Assembly: GCA_902770965.1 (NCBI GenBank)
Contig: CACXUY010000011.1
Span: 20,204 to 84,203 of the forward strand
Reading direction: 5' to 3'
Length of the DNA stretch: 64,000 nucleotides
From: an uncultured Lachnospiraceae bacterium
GTDB lineage: Bacteria > Bacillota > Clostridia > Lachnospirales > Lachnospiraceae
Shown here: piece after piece, positions 55,204-63,876 of the stretch
Layout of the letters: each line of letters begins with the position of its first letter
Numbering within the stretch: position 1 is the first letter of the stretch
Made by a program: the position numbers and the translations under genes
Notes under the pieces: generated by a model
What the model saw: only the letters and a program-made list of their open reading frames with translations
What the model was told of the DNA's origin: nothing
Databases searched by the model: none

Positions 55204-56154
55204 TCACATTAACTGATCAAAAAAGCGTTCCCTGAGCTTTTCAATGATATCCTCAGGCTCTCCCTTGATAGTGCAGCCGGCAGCCTTTATATGCCCTCCG
55301 CCGCCGAAGCTGACCGCGACAGCTGCCACATTGAGCTTCTGATTTCCCCTCATGCTCACCTTGTATTCGCCAGGCTGCATGGTCTCGTAGATGAAAACCG
55401 CCGCCTCCACGCCTTCTGTCACCCGGAGCTGGTCTACGATGCCGTCGAGATCCTTGATGGAGACTCCGCACGCCTCCCGGTCTTCTTGGGTAAGAACTCC
55501 GAAGATGAGCTGACCGTCATCAGTGAGCTTCGCCCTCTCCAGCACGAGTCCCAACACTCGGTTCTGCGCAAAGGTCTTGCGGAAAAAAGTGCGGTCAAGA
55601 AGCTCCTCGGTATCCAGCCCCTTTTCGATCAGGCTGCCCACAGCATTCATCGTCCTCAAGGAACAGTTTGTATGGCGGAACACTCCGGTGTCAAAAGCGA
55701 TGCCAATGTACAGGCACTCGGCAGTAGCATAGTCGAGCTTATCCGCGTCCATGAGATAGTAAAGCATCTCACAGGTCGAGCTTGCTTTCGGCTGGATGAT
55801 ATTCACGTCCGCAAAGCCGCCATTTGTCATATGGTGATCTATACACACGGTTTTTTTTGCTGTCCGGAAATATTTCGCCGCCGCACCCAGCCTTTCGATA
55901 TCTCCGCAATCAACGACAAAGAACAGGTCACAGACCTGTTCAATGTCCATATCATGATCAGCGCTTCCGGCACCTTTAAGGAAATCAAAAGAATTGCTGA
56001 ATTCCTCTAGCCAGACTGTCACCTTGATATCCGGGCGCACGGCACCGATATAGTTTTTCAGGGCGAGGCTTGAGCCGATGCAGTCGCCGTCCGGATGGAC
56101 ATGACCTGCAATACCGACTGTCAGCGCACCGCTTAACATCTCATCAATAGTCAT
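55204..56154 (-). CDS. nrnA: Bifunctional oligoribonuclease/PAP phosphatase NrnA (DHH family)
   Basis: The 316-residue manganese-dependent phosphodiesterase clears nano-RNAs and 3'-phosphoadenosine 5'-phosphate. It has the DHH domain HVHPDGDCIGSS (His20, Asp22, Asp24), VVDCGDIER, and IDHHMTNGGFADVN (DHH 106-108), and the DHHA1 domain with FGGGGHIKAAG near the C-terminus. The start overlaps the end of rbfA by 11 bases, so they are coupled. Confidence 0.95.
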   Translation of the reverse strand: MTIDEMLSGALTVGIAGHVHPDGDCIGSSLALKNYIGAVRPDIKVTVWLEEFSNSFDFLKGAGSADHDMDIEQVCDLFFVVDCGDIERLGAAAKYFRTAKKTVCIDHHMTNGGFADVNIIQPKASSTCEMLYYLMDADKLDYATAECLYIGIAFDTGVFRHTNCSLRTMNAVGSLIEKGLDTEELLDRTFFRKTFAQNRVLGLVLERAKLTDDGQLIFGVLTQEDREACGVSIKDLDGIVDQLRVTEGVEAAVFIYETMQPGEYKVSMRGNQKLNVAAVAVSFGGGGHIKAAGCTIKGEPEDIIEKLRERFFDQLM

Positions 56155-56551
56155 TTTCAGTTATGCCTTCCTCTTCGGTCTCATATCCTCCCATTCCTCC
56201 CGCCTTGGCGAGATCATCGATCTTCTTCGACATCTCAACGCCATAAGCGATCGATTCGTCTCTTATGAACCGAAGCTCAGGTGTATTGCGCAGATTCACA
56301 GTCCTCGCAAGCTTCATCCTGATGAACCCATCCGCGCTTTTTAGGCCCTGAATAGTCGCGTCCAGCTCCTCGCTGCTGCCGATAACGCTGATGTATGCCT
56401 TGCAGCTTTTAAGATCTGGCGCGACATATACCTTGGTCACGCTGAACAGAGGGGATATCCTCGGATCCTTGACATCATCGCGGATGATCTCAGACAAAGC
56501 CCTCTGTACTTCAGCGTTGATCCTGACATTTTTAATGCTGTTTTTACGCAT
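56144..56551 (-). CDS. rbfA: Ribosome-binding factor A
   Basis: The 135-residue KH-fold factor matures 16S rRNA. Typical sequence includes INAEVQRALSEIIRDDVKDPRI, FSVTKVYVAPDLKSCKAYISV and LRNTPELRFIRDESIAYG. It lies 115 bp after infB and overlaps nrnA by 11 bases. Confidence 0.96.
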   Translation of the reverse strand: MRKNSIKNVRINAEVQRALSEIIRDDVKDPRISPLFSVTKVYVAPDLKSCKAYISVIGSSEELDATIQGLKSADGFIRMKLARTVNLRNTPELRFIRDESIAYGVEMSKKIDDLAKAGGMGGYETEEEGITENDY

Positions 56552-56666
56552 ATCTTCCTTTCATAAATGCAGGCGCCAGAACCGGCATCCCTGCAGTTCA
56601 CGTCTCGGTGCGGCTTCATGTTTACGGTCATGCAAGCCGGTTTCGCAGGCGGCCATGAGCGATGAT

Positions 56667-59600
56667 TTATGCCCTTGAGACCTCGACCATCTCGTATGCC
56701 TCTATGACATCGTCCTCCCGGAGGTCATTGAAGCCGTCAAGGACAAGGCCGAACTCGTATCCGGAAGAAACTTCCTTGACATCGTCCTTGAAACGCTTCA
56801 GAGAGGCGATCGCGCCGTCAAAAAGCTGCTCGCCGCTGCGTGAAAGCCTGCACTTGCTGTTCCTTGTGATCTTGCCGTCTGTGACATAGGAGCCCGCGAT
56901 CACGCCGACGCCGGAGGCCTTGAATGTCTGGCGGACGACCGCATGTCCCACCACACGCTCCTCGAATACAGGTTCGAGCATGCCCTTAAGCGCAGCCTCG
57001 ATATCCTCAAGCGCCTGATAAATGACCTTGTAAAGACGGACATCAACCTTCTCCTCCTCGGACAGGTTCTTAGCCACGGGGTCAAGACGGACATTGAAGC
57101 CGATGATGATGGCGTTGGAGACAGATGCCAGAGTGACATCGGACTCGTTGATGGCACCGACGCCGCCGTGGATGATCTTGACCACGACTTCGTCATTGGA
57201 CAGCTTTTCGAGGCTCTGCCTCATGGCTTCCACCGATCCCTGGACGTCAGCCTTGAGCACGATATTAAACTCCTTCAGCTTGCCGGCCTTGATCTGTGAA
57301 TACAGATCCTCGAGAGACATCCTGCTCTTGGTATCATTTATGAGCGTCTTCTTGCCCTCAACTATGAACGCCTCGGAATAGCTCTTCGCGCTCTTTTCCG
57401 TATCGGTAGAGATGAGTATCTCTCCTCCGATAGGAATATCCGTGAGACCCTGAATCTCCGCAGGGAATCCAGGACCGACCTCTCTGACACGGCGTCCCTT
57501 ATCGTCTATCATAGCGCGGATCTTGCCATAGCAAGGACCTGAGGCGACGAAATCGCCGACATGGAGGGTGCCCTTCTGCACAAGTATGGACGCGACTGGT
57601 CCTTTGCCCTTATCAAGCCTTGCTTCTATGACCAGACCGCGGGCTTTACGGTCAGGATTTGCCTTGAGTTCAAGCATCTCGGCAACGAGAAGGATGGACT
57701 CAAGCAGGTCATCGATGCCCTCCCCGGTCTTCGCGGAGACAGGGACAAATATATTCTTTCCGCCCCATTCTTCAGAGACGATCTGGTACTCGGTGAGCTC
57801 CTGCTTGACCTTATCTACGTTCGCGCCGGGCTTATCGATCTTGTTGATGGCGACCATGATCTCAACGCCGGCAGCCTTGGCATGGTTAATTGCCTCTATG
57901 GTCTGAGGCATGACGCCGTCGTCAGCGGCGACGACCAGCACAGCTATATCCGTAGACTGGGCGCCTCGCATACGCATAGCGGTAAAGGCCTCATGACCGG
58001 GAGTATCGAGGAAGGTGATCTTCCTGCCGTTGATATCAACGACAGACGCGCCGATGGCCTGAGTTATCCCTCCTGCCTCACCTGTGGTGACATTCGTCTT
58101 CCTGATCGCGTCCAGCAAGGAAGTCTTGCCGTGGTCAACATGGCCCATGACGCAGACGACGGGCGGACGAGGCTTCAGGGATTCAGGCGGATCAATAGTG
58201 TTATCCTTCAGCAGCTCCTCTATTACGTTGACCTTGACTTCCTTTTCGGTGAGGACGTCATACTCAAGAGCTATCTCCGCCGCAGTCTCATAATCTATCT
58301 CCTGATTGACAGTGACTGCCTTGCCGGCCATGAAGAGCTTCTTCACTATGACAGAAGGCTGAAGCTTCATCTTGTCCGCCAGCTCACGGATAGTCAATGA
58401 CTCAGGAAGCACGATTTCTTTGATCTGAGGAGTCTCGGGCTGTTTTACGGCAGGCTTCGCAGGTCTTAAGAGATCCTTATTTGATACCTTCACGCCGGGA
58501 TGCCTGAGATCGTCCCCATAGTTCTTCTTGCTGTCGTAACGATTGTGGGAGCTTGACTTGGAGTTTTTGGACGAAGGCTTTGAGGACATAGAAACATCCG
58601 CGAAGCCTACGGCAGCTCCGCGTCCAGAACCCTGGCCGCCGAACTTTCCGCCCTGAGCGGATTTTTGGCCGGCACTGCCAGGGGCACCCTGGCGGAAACC
58701 GCCGCCCTGTCTGCCGTCGCGGCCTCCCTGGCCGCCTTGACCCTGACCCTGGCGAGGACCGCCGCCCTGTCTGCCGTCGCGGCCTCCCTGGCCGCCTTGA
58801 CCCTGACCCTGACGGAAACCGCCGCCCTGTCTGCCGTCGCGGCTTCCCTGACCATGGCGGGAGCCGCCGCCCTGTCTGCCGTCACGGTTCCTGCTGCCGG
58901 CGGCGCGATTAGCCGCGGCGCGCGATGCTGCTCTGTCAGCCGCTCGCACAAGGCTCATGTCGACAAAGCGAGGTGCCTCGGGTTCGGGCTGAACAGGTGC
59001 CGCTGGTTTATCCTGTGCTGCAGGAGCAGCTTTGGGTGCAGATGCTTCCGCCTGCTTTGCGGCAGACTGATCATTCTTTGTGTCTGCCTTAACCTCGGCA
59101 GGCTTCTCCGAAGCTTTCTGTCCGGAAGACTCAGCTGCAGCCGCCTGAGGAGCATTCTTCTGCTGCTTTTCGAGAACTTTCACATCCTTGGCCGCATCCT
59201 GAGATACAGCCTTCTCAGACTGCCTGACAGGAGCAGCCTTCACATCTGCCGCGGCTTTCGCGGCCTGTCTGGTATCTGTCACCGGTTTTGCGGCCGGCTT
59301 AGCATCGCCTGATGCCTTCTGAGCAGCAGCATTCTTCGCTGAAGCAGCAGCCTGTACCGTGTTTCTGGAAGCGTTTCCGTCTTTTGAGCCGGCAGTCTTC
59401 ACCGCGCCCTGCGTTCCTGCTTTCTGTCCCTGATCCTGCAAGGGCTTCTTAGAACCTGCGGGTCTGGCAGCTCCGGCATCCTTGCCGCCCTGAGCAGCCG
59501 GTTTATCCGCTGCTTTTCCTATAGGCTTCACGCTCTGTCCCTGTTTCTTCGTCCCCGCAGGTCTTGTCTTCAGGCTGTTGTGCTGACTGTTCTGACGGTG

Positions 59601-59693
59601 GAAGACTACGGACATCTTCTTTTTCTTAGGCTGCTCACTCGCCCCGGCGCCACCGGTTCCTATATTTTTCTCTTTATTTTGTTCATTTTCCAT
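56667..59693 (-). CDS. infB: Translation initiation factor IF-2
   Basis: The 1008-residue GTPase delivers initiator tRNA to the 30S subunit. ATG at 59693 ([10 protein letters not shown]) has GGAGGG before it; a longer in-frame reading does not. A low-complexity region rich in Ala, Lys and Gln (about 30-265) and an Arg/Gly/Gln repeat (about 265-345) precede the IF2_N domain ([21 protein letters not shown], about 425-470). The G domain follows (GHVDHGKT at about 513-520, [14 protein letters not shown]), then domains II to IV. The N-terminal part is much longer than in B. subtilis. Confidence 0.97.
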   Translation of the reverse strand: MENEQNKEKNIGTGGAGASEQPKKKKMSVVFHRQNSQHNSLKTRPAGTKKQGQSVKPIGKAADKPAAQGGKDAGAARPAGSKKPLQDQGQKAGTQGAVKTAGSKDGNASRNTVQAAASAKNAAAQKASGDAKPAAKPVTDTRQAAKAAADVKAAPVRQSEKAVSQDAAKDVKVLEKQQKNAPQAAAAESSGQKASEKPAEVKADTKNDQSAAKQAEASAPKAAPAAQDKPAAPVQPEPEAPRFVDMSLVRAADRAASRAAANRAAGSRNRDGRQGGGSRHGQGSRDGRQGGGFRQGQGQGGQGGRDGRQGGGPRQGQGQGGQGGRDGRQGGGFRQGAPGSAGQKSAQGGKFGGQGSGRGAAVGFADVSMSSKPSSKNSKSSSHNRYDSKKNYGDDLRHPGVKVSNKDLLRPAKPAVKQPETPQIKEIVLPESLTIRELADKMKLQPSVIVKKLFMAGKAVTVNQEIDYETAAEIALEYDVLTEKEVKVNVIEELLKDNTIDPPESLKPRPPVVCVMGHVDHGKTSLLDAIRKTNVTTGEAGGITQAIGASVVDINGRKITFLDTPGHEAFTAMRMRGAQSTDIAVLVVAADDGVMPQTIEAINHAKAAGVEIMVAINKIDKPGANVDKVKQELTEYQIVSEEWGGKNIFVPVSAKTGEGIDDLLESILLVAEMLELKANPDRKARGLVIEARLDKGKGPVASILVQKGTLHVGDFVASGPCYGKIRAMIDDKGRRVREVGPGFPAEIQGLTDIPIGGEILISTDTEKSAKSYSEAFIVEGKKTLINDTKSRMSLEDLYSQIKAGKLKEFNIVLKADVQGSVEAMRQSLEKLSNDEVVVKIIHGGVGAINESDVTLASVSNAIIIGFNVRLDPVAKNLSEEEKVDVRLYKVIYQALEDIEAALKGMLEPVFEERVVGHAVVRQTFKASGVGVIAGSYVTDGKITRNSKCRLSRSGEQLFDGAIASLKRFKDDVKEVSSGYEFGLVLDGFNDLREDDVIEAYEMVEVSRA
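58680..58880. repeat. 60-bp in-frame tandem repeat inside infB
   Basis: The block GCCGCCCTGTCTGCCGTCGC recurs at 58700, 58760 and 58820, exactly 60 bp apart, with a partial fourth unit at about 58866. It encodes a 20-residue unit with [10 protein letters not shown] and QGQGQGG. The units are almost identical at the DNA level. Confidence 0.95.
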
Positions 59694-60018
59694 AATCAAA
59701 CCCTCCATCCTGTACCTCAGCCGACAACTGTCTATCAACAGCCTCCGCAAGTCCTGAATCAGTTATTGCTGCTACGACACGCTCACCTTTACCCAATGCG
59801 TGCCCAAGCTCCCCTCTGCTGCCGCGAAGCAGCATCGGCACATGGTACCAGGCGCACATATCGCGAAAATCCTTTTTTGTGTTATCCGAGGCATCCTCCG
59901 TGACTATCACATAACGGGCTTTCCCCGCCTTCACCGCTTTTTCTACGGCGAAGCTTCCGCAGACGAGCCTTCCGGCCTTTGCTGCGATGCCTAACAATGA
60001 AAATATCTTATCTCGCAA
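59683..60018 (-). CDS. ylxQ: YlxQ-like ribosomal L7Ae/L30e family protein
   Basis: The 111-residue RNA-binding protein has the L7Ae fold: [30 protein letters not shown], then [16 protein letters not shown] and [17 protein letters not shown]. It overlaps ylxR by 11 bases and infB by 11 bases, as in the nusA-infB operon of Firmicutes. It probably binds kink-turn RNA. Confidence 0.93.
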   Translation of the reverse strand: MRDKIFSLLGIAAKAGRLVCGSFAVEKAVKAGKARYVIVTEDASDNTKKDFRDMCAWYHVPMLLRGSRGELGHALGKGERVVAAITDSGLAEAVDRQLSAEVQDGGFDYGK

Positions 60019-60283
60019 GCTCGGTCAGCTCCTCTCTCAATTTATCATAAACGGCTCTCGGAACCGATCTTGTGAAAGACCTGTCCAACCCCTTCGTCTT
60101 CCACGCGCGTTCAAGGCATTCGGGTGAAGGGCACAGATACGCGCCTCTTCCGTTTTTCTTGCCCGTGGAATCCACAGCATAATCGCCGTCCGGGGAACGA
60201 ACTATGCGTATGAGCATCCGTTTATCTTTTATCTGCCCGCAGCCTATGCAGGTTCTCTGCGGTTGTTTTCTGGCTGCTGTCAT
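60008..60283 (-). CDS. ylxR: YlxR family protein (RnpM, RNase P-associated)
   Basis: The 91-residue basic protein has the YlxR signature RTCIGCGQIKDKRMLIRIVR and GKKNGRGAYLCPSPECLERA. Family members bind RNA and have been linked to RNase P. It lies between nusA and ylxQ and overlaps ylxQ by 11 bases. Confidence 0.94.
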   Translation of the reverse strand: MTAARKQPQRTCIGCGQIKDKRMLIRIVRSPDGDYAVDSTGKKNGRGAYLCPSPECLERAWKTKGLDRSFTRSVPRAVYDKLREELTELAR

Positions 60284-60411
60284 ATATCACCTCGTGCGGC
60301 CAATAAATGTAATGCCGCTGATAACAAAATATCCCGACTTGTGATCTGCAAACACCGATATGCCGTCCTCACAGCGTCCTTTTCGTCCCACCATTCCGGC
60401 ACATCTTAAGG

Positions 60412-60481
60412 TTATTATCTCAAGGTTTTTATCTCAAGCCTCTTATCTCAAGCCTCTTATCTCAAGCCTCTTATCTCAGGG
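60412..60481. repeat. 14-bp tandem repeat directly after nusA
   Basis: ATCTCAAG recurs at 60431, 60445 and 60459, 14 bp apart (unit CTCAAGCCTCTTAT), with degenerate units to the left. It abuts the nusA stop codon. Confidence 0.85.
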
Positions 60482-61834
60482 TTATTCTTCAGGCTCCTCC
60501 TCCGAATCCTCGTCGGAATCATCTATATCCCTGGAACCGCCTTCTTCATATCCGGCAGCCTCTCCATGCATCATACCGGCTTCGCCGGCTTCATAATCCG
60601 CAGCTTCGTAATCAGCAGCTTCATGCCCGGCAATGCCTTCTTCAGCAGACTCATCTGTATATTCCGCAGCTTCACCGCCGAAATCGTCATACTCATTATC
60701 GTACTCGCCTCCGATCTCGAACTCGCCGGAACCGTCAACTGTCTCTGAATCAAAATAGTCATCGATGTATCCGATCTCTTCGAAGAGTCCGCTCTCTCTG
60801 GCCTGAGTCTCGTTCTTTATATCGATCTTGTAGCCTGTGAGCTTCGCGGCAAGCCTCGCGTTCTGGCCGACCTTTCCTATCGCGAGTGAAAGCATGTTGT
60901 CGGGAACAACGACTATCGCAGTCTTCTCATCGTCGTCAGCGAGAACACAGATGACCTGGGCGGGACTTAACGCGTTCTCTATCAGCTCTGCTGAGCTGTC
61001 GCTCCAGTTGATGATATCGATCTTCTCGCCATGGAGCTCATCGACTACCGCGTTTACCCTCTTTCCTCCGACTCCTACGCAAGCACCGATGGGATCGACA
61101 TTGGGGTCATTCGACCACACGGCCATCTTCGTCCTCGAACCTGCCTCACGGGCTATGGCTTTGATCTCCACAGTGCCGTCCTGAATCTCGGAGACTTCCA
61201 TCTCAAACAATCTCTTCACTAGATCGGGATGGGTCCTCGAAACAAGGATCCTCGGACCTCTGGCCGCGTCCTTGACCTCGAGCATGAATACCTTGATCCT
61301 GTCCCCGATATTATAACGCTCTGTCTTGACCTGCTCGGCTTCTGACAAGGTCGCATCGGATTTACCGAGGTTGATGCTTACGCCGCCGTTGCTGAGGAAA
61401 CGCTGAACAGTTCCTGTGACGATTTCCCTCTCCTTGGCGCTGTAGCGGTCAAGCACCGACTTTCGCTCCTCCTCACGAATCTTCTGGAGAATCACGCTTT
61501 TCGCGTTCTGCGCCGCAATCCTTCCAAAGTCCTTCGACCGCACGTCTCTCTGGACGATATCGCCTACTTCTCTGGAAATGCCATATTTCTTTCTGGCTTC
61601 GTCAAGGCTGATCTCCATGACAGGATCTGTCACTTCTTCTACAACCTTCAACTCCTGATATAGGCGGTACTCGCCGGTATCGCGGTTCATCTCGACCTTA
61701 ACATTATCTGCTTTGCCGAAATGATTCTTGCATGCGGTAAGAAGCGACAGCTCTACGGCATTCAGAAGGATATCTTTGCTTATATCCTTCTCTTTTGCAA
61801 GCGCTTCCATCGCTTCCATCAATTCGCTCTTCAT
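60482..61834 (-). CDS. nusA: Transcription termination/antitermination protein NusA
   Basis: The 450-residue factor binds RNA polymerase and nascent RNA. ATG at 61834 (MKSELMEAMEALAKEKDI) has GGAGG 8 bases before it. It has the N-terminal polymerase-binding domain (1-130), S1 (VTGTVQRFLSNGGVSINLGK), KH1 (GSRTKMAVWSNDPNVDPIGACVG) and KH2 (LSLAIGKVGQNARLAAKLTG). The end, from about residue 375, is a strongly acidic tail with Glu-Ala-Ala-Asp-Tyr repeats; the AR repeats of E. coli NusA are absent, as in other Gram-positives. Confidence 0.97.
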   Translation of the reverse strand: MKSELMEAMEALAKEKDISKDILLNAVELSLLTACKNHFGKADNVKVEMNRDTGEYRLYQELKVVEEVTDPVMEISLDEARKKYGISREVGDIVQRDVRSKDFGRIAAQNAKSVILQKIREEERKSVLDRYSAKEREIVTGTVQRFLSNGGVSINLGKSDATLSEAEQVKTERYNIGDRIKVFMLEVKDAARGPRILVSRTHPDLVKRLFEMEVSEIQDGTVEIKAIAREAGSRTKMAVWSNDPNVDPIGACVGVGGKRVNAVVDELHGEKIDIINWSDSSAELIENALSPAQVICVLADDDEKTAIVVVPDNMLSLAIGKVGQNARLAAKLTGYKIDIKNETQARESGLFEEIGYIDDYFDSETVDGSGEFEIGGEYDNEYDDFGGEAAEYTDESAEEGIAGHEAADYEAADYEAGEAGMMHGEAAGYEEGGSRDIDDSDEDSEEEPEE

Positions 61835-61892
61835 CTTAAGTTTCCTCCGTCTGATCCTAACGCCAGCACGCCCGGCTCCGCTGCCTGCATAC

Positions 61893-62042
61893 GTTATCGA
61901 CTGCATACGCTGTCGACTGAATACCTTATCGACTGTACGCCCCATCGACTGCAAGCTTAGGTAATCAACCGCATTCGTTCGTTATCGACTATGTGCCTCA
62001 TCGACTGCATATGTTAAATGCTGTATGCTTCATCGACTGTGC
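61893..62042. repeat. 16-bp degenerate tandem repeat between rimP and nusA
   Basis: The word TCGACT recurs at 61897, 61913, 61929, 61945, 61985, 62001 and 62033, and a variant TCAACC stands at 61965. Spacing is 16, 20 or 32 bp (unit TATCGACTGCATACGC). It fills the spacer between rimP and nusA. A longer in-frame reading of nusA through it is not supported by a ribosome site. Confidence 0.8.
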
Positions 62043-62065
62043 CGGGTTCCGTGCTTCACGCCTTC

Positions 62066-62530
62066 TCAAAAATCTATTGCAAGCCGTATCAGAGCAATGT
62101 CCGCCCTGTTGATCTTTATCTCTTCGTCTTCATCGCCTATCGTCACGGTATCTGCATCCCACGCTTTGAGGATGCCAGAAGCCTCCCTGATGCCATTTAC
62201 AGGCTTGTAAAAACGCAGCTCGACCGCCTCTCCGAGGCTTCTTTGCAGATCCTTGTCCTTCTTCAGCTTTCTCCCGAGTCCCGGGGAGCTGACCTCCAGT
62301 ATGTAGGATTCCTCCACGAAATCCTCCTCATCCAACCTGTCAGACAGCTGACGGCTCACCTTCTCGCAGTCATCGATGGTTATGCCGCCTGGTTTGTCTA
62401 TGTATGCTCGCAGATAATAGCTGCCGCCCTCCTTGACAAACTCAGTGTCTACCAGTTCAAAGCCCTCCGCCTCCATGATAGGGGCGAGGATCTTCTCGGT
62501 CCTTTGTTCGTACTGTTCTCTCTTACTCAA
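62066..62530 (-). CDS. rimP: Ribosome maturation factor RimP
   Basis: The 154-residue factor is needed for 30S assembly. The start is TTG (62530) with GGGAGAG upstream. Typical sequence: KILAPIMEAEGFELVDTEFV, LRAYIDKPGGITIDDCEKVSRQLSDRLD, YILEVSSPGLGRKLKKDKDL. It is the first gene of the nusA operon. The promoter and a leader hairpin lie upstream. Confidence 0.96.
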   Translation of the reverse strand: MSKREQYEQRTEKILAPIMEAEGFELVDTEFVKEGGSYYLRAYIDKPGGITIDDCEKVSRQLSDRLDEEDFVEESYILEVSSPGLGRKLKKDKDLQRSLGEAVELRFYKPVNGIREASGILKAWDADTVTIGDEDEEIKINRADIALIRLAIDF

Positions 62531-62570
62531 AGCAATCTCTCCCGGTCTGCGCCGCTCTTTTTACAACAAC

Positions 62571-62597
62571 GAAGAGTGGACGCGCGGTCCACTCTTC
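62571..62597 (-). promoter_or_regulatory. Hairpin in the rimP leader
   Basis: A perfect 11-bp stem GAAGAGTGGAC/GTCCACTCTTC with a 5-base loop, about 25 bases after the predicted transcription start. It is not followed by a U-run, so it may be a stability or regulatory element and not a terminator. Confidence 0.6.
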
Positions 62598-62628
62598 ACT
62601 GATGCGTTATAAATATGTAACTTTAGAT

Positions 62629-62657
62629 ATATTAGCACTTCCGCAGACAGAATGCAA
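62629..62657 (-). promoter_or_regulatory. Promoter of the rimP-nusA operon
   Basis: On the minus strand, TTGCAT (62652-62657), 17 bp, TAATAT (62629-62634). Confidence 0.65.
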
Positions 62658-62694
62658 GAGGCAGTGTGTGTTTTTACGTTATATTCTCCTTTTA

Positions 62695-62755
62695 GTAAGT
62701 TCTCAAAGTAACGTCCACAGTGGAGGTCACTGTGGATGTTACTTTGAGAACTTAC
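62695..62755. repeat. 28-bp inverted repeat (near-perfect hairpin) after the DUF6431 gene
   Basis: Arms 62695-62722 and 62728-62755 pair over 28 bp with a single G-T position and a 5-base loop (GAGGT). There is no T-run on either side. It separates the mobile region from the rimP promoter and could be a mobile-element end pair or an insulator. Confidence 0.9.
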
Positions 62756-62758
62756 GTA

Positions 62759-63222
62759 TTATTCTTTCAGATAACCGTTGATATTTGGCGCATTAAATTC
62801 TACCCATGCCTTCCATCTGGCAGCGGTACGCAGGGAAGGGCTTTCGATGGTTGTACCTTCCAGCTCCGCAGTTGGATCATCGGGATCCTCGGGAATAATG
62901 ATTCCATCCACAGCATTCTCTATGATTTCAGTCAGAAAATGTTTGAACCGGGTAAGCTGTGAAGGCAGGCAGCGATGCAGCTTTTTGCAGTCTGGGTTCT
63001 GGCATTTCCGGCGTTCGATCATAACATGAGCCTTTTTGCCGTTATAGCCTCTCATGATGCGGGAAACCTGGTCGCGGTATTTAAGCCTTGCGCCGCATAC
63101 CGGGCAGACAGGTTCCTCCCCATTACTCTCAACGAAAAACAAGTTTTTTGTTGTAAACAAGATCGCAATCTGATAAAATAACCATGGTTTTTACCATTGG
63201 TCTCGGGGATGCGATCTTGCAA
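62759..63222 (-). pseudogene. DUF6431 family zinc-ribbon protein, apparently frameshifted
   Basis: The main reading frame (62759-63160, 133 codons from a TTG without a ribosome site) encodes a zinc ribbon (CPVCG at about 19-23; CQNPDC further on), MRGYNGKKAHVMIERRKC and LTRFKHFLTEIIENAVDG, which I recognise as DUF6431, a family often found near transposases. The piece usually preceding it seems to lie in another frame: HGYFIRLRSCLQQK can be joined to NLFFVESNG if one base is slipped at the six-A run (63144-63149). It is therefore either broken or read by -1 frameshifting. Function unknown. Confidence 0.5.
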
Positions 63223-63264
63223 GGAAGGATCCCCGGGACCTCTTTCTTTATAGTGATCGTTGTC

Positions 63265-63293
63265 ATTATAAAGAGCAATTCGGAGACAATCAA
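63265..63293 (-). promoter_or_regulatory. Promoter upstream of the DUF6431 gene
   Basis: On the minus strand, TTGATT (63288-63293), 17 bp, TATAAT (63265-63270). A nested hairpin (63158-63167 with 63210-63219) lies between it and the coding region. Confidence 0.65.
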
Positions 63294-63331
63294 GCAAATC
63301 TATTTTTTGCTAAACTAACGTTCAACAACAA

Positions 63332-63526
63332 TCACTTGACGAGTCTAAGTCTTACTCGTCTTTCCCCCTCTTCAAAGGCCTGATATGCAACTTCTACCGC
63401 AGATGCAATAACTTGACGATGATGGGCATCCCATCCACCATTCTCTTTAATTCGTTTTAGCTGCGCCGCACCTCCACCAAGTCTCCTGCCATTCTTTCCA
63501 AAAACTACAAGATTCTTCTGAGACAT
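63332..63526 (-). CDS. Small hypothetical protein (64 aa)
   Basis: I do not recognise this protein. The ATG at 63526 has AGGAGGGG 5 bases upstream and a fitting promoter further up, so it is probably expressed. It is basic (MSQKNLVVFGKNGRRLGGG start; RRVRLRLVK end) with a helix-like middle (HRQVIASAVEVAYQAFEEG). It stands in the mobile region between a transposase and the DUF6431 gene. Confidence 0.55.
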   Translation of the reverse strand: MSQKNLVVFGKNGRRLGGGAAQLKRIKENGGWDAHHRQVIASAVEVAYQAFEEGERRVRLRLVK

Positions 63527-63557
63527 CTCTTCCCCTCCTTTCAATTAGTTTTCCTAT

Positions 63558-63586
63558 ATTATATCACTCGGAGAGAAATCTGTCGG
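63558..63586 (-). promoter_or_regulatory. Putative promoter of the 64-residue protein
   Basis: On the minus strand, CCGACA (63581-63586), 17 bp, TATAAT (63558-63563). The 332-bp gap to the transposase also holds a hairpin at about 63618-63643 (ATGCTG/CAGCAT); no gene is seen in it. Confidence 0.55.
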
Positions 63587-63811
63587 GGTATGAGTTTTGC
63601 AAGAAATTAAATTCGGGTATGCTGAACAGAGGGTTGTCCAGCATGATGTTACACGTGAATCATAACTACTATGTGGCACATGTACGCACATATAGTTGCA
63701 TGATCCATTCAAAAATACCATATATTGTGCATGACTGCTATGTAAGATAGCAAAAAGCTAATGATTTGACCCACAACAAGTAATCTTGCTACCCGCAAAT
63801 CGACTAGCCTG

Positions 63812-63820
63812 TGTTATAAT
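63812..63820 (+). promoter_or_regulatory. Extended -10 promoter of the transposase
   Basis: TGTTATAAT, that is a TG element one base before TATAAT (63815-63820); no good -35 box. It lies 57 bp before the ATG. Confidence 0.55.
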
Positions 63821-63876
63821 AAATGCAGGGTATTATTGCCTTACCGCCCAAAAACCTTGCATTTGAGGAGTCGTAA

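Noticed and set aside
61835..61954. Upstream extension of NusA
   Set aside because: It would translate the 16-bp repeat array. The internal ATG at 61834 has GGAGG and gives the normal NusA N-terminus.
63052..63297. Independent 81-codon gene overlapping the DUF6431 gene
   Set aside because: Its last part is out-of-frame reading of the DUF6431 zinc-ribbon region and its start lies upstream of the promoter. It is better explained as the displaced N-terminal part of the frameshifted gene.
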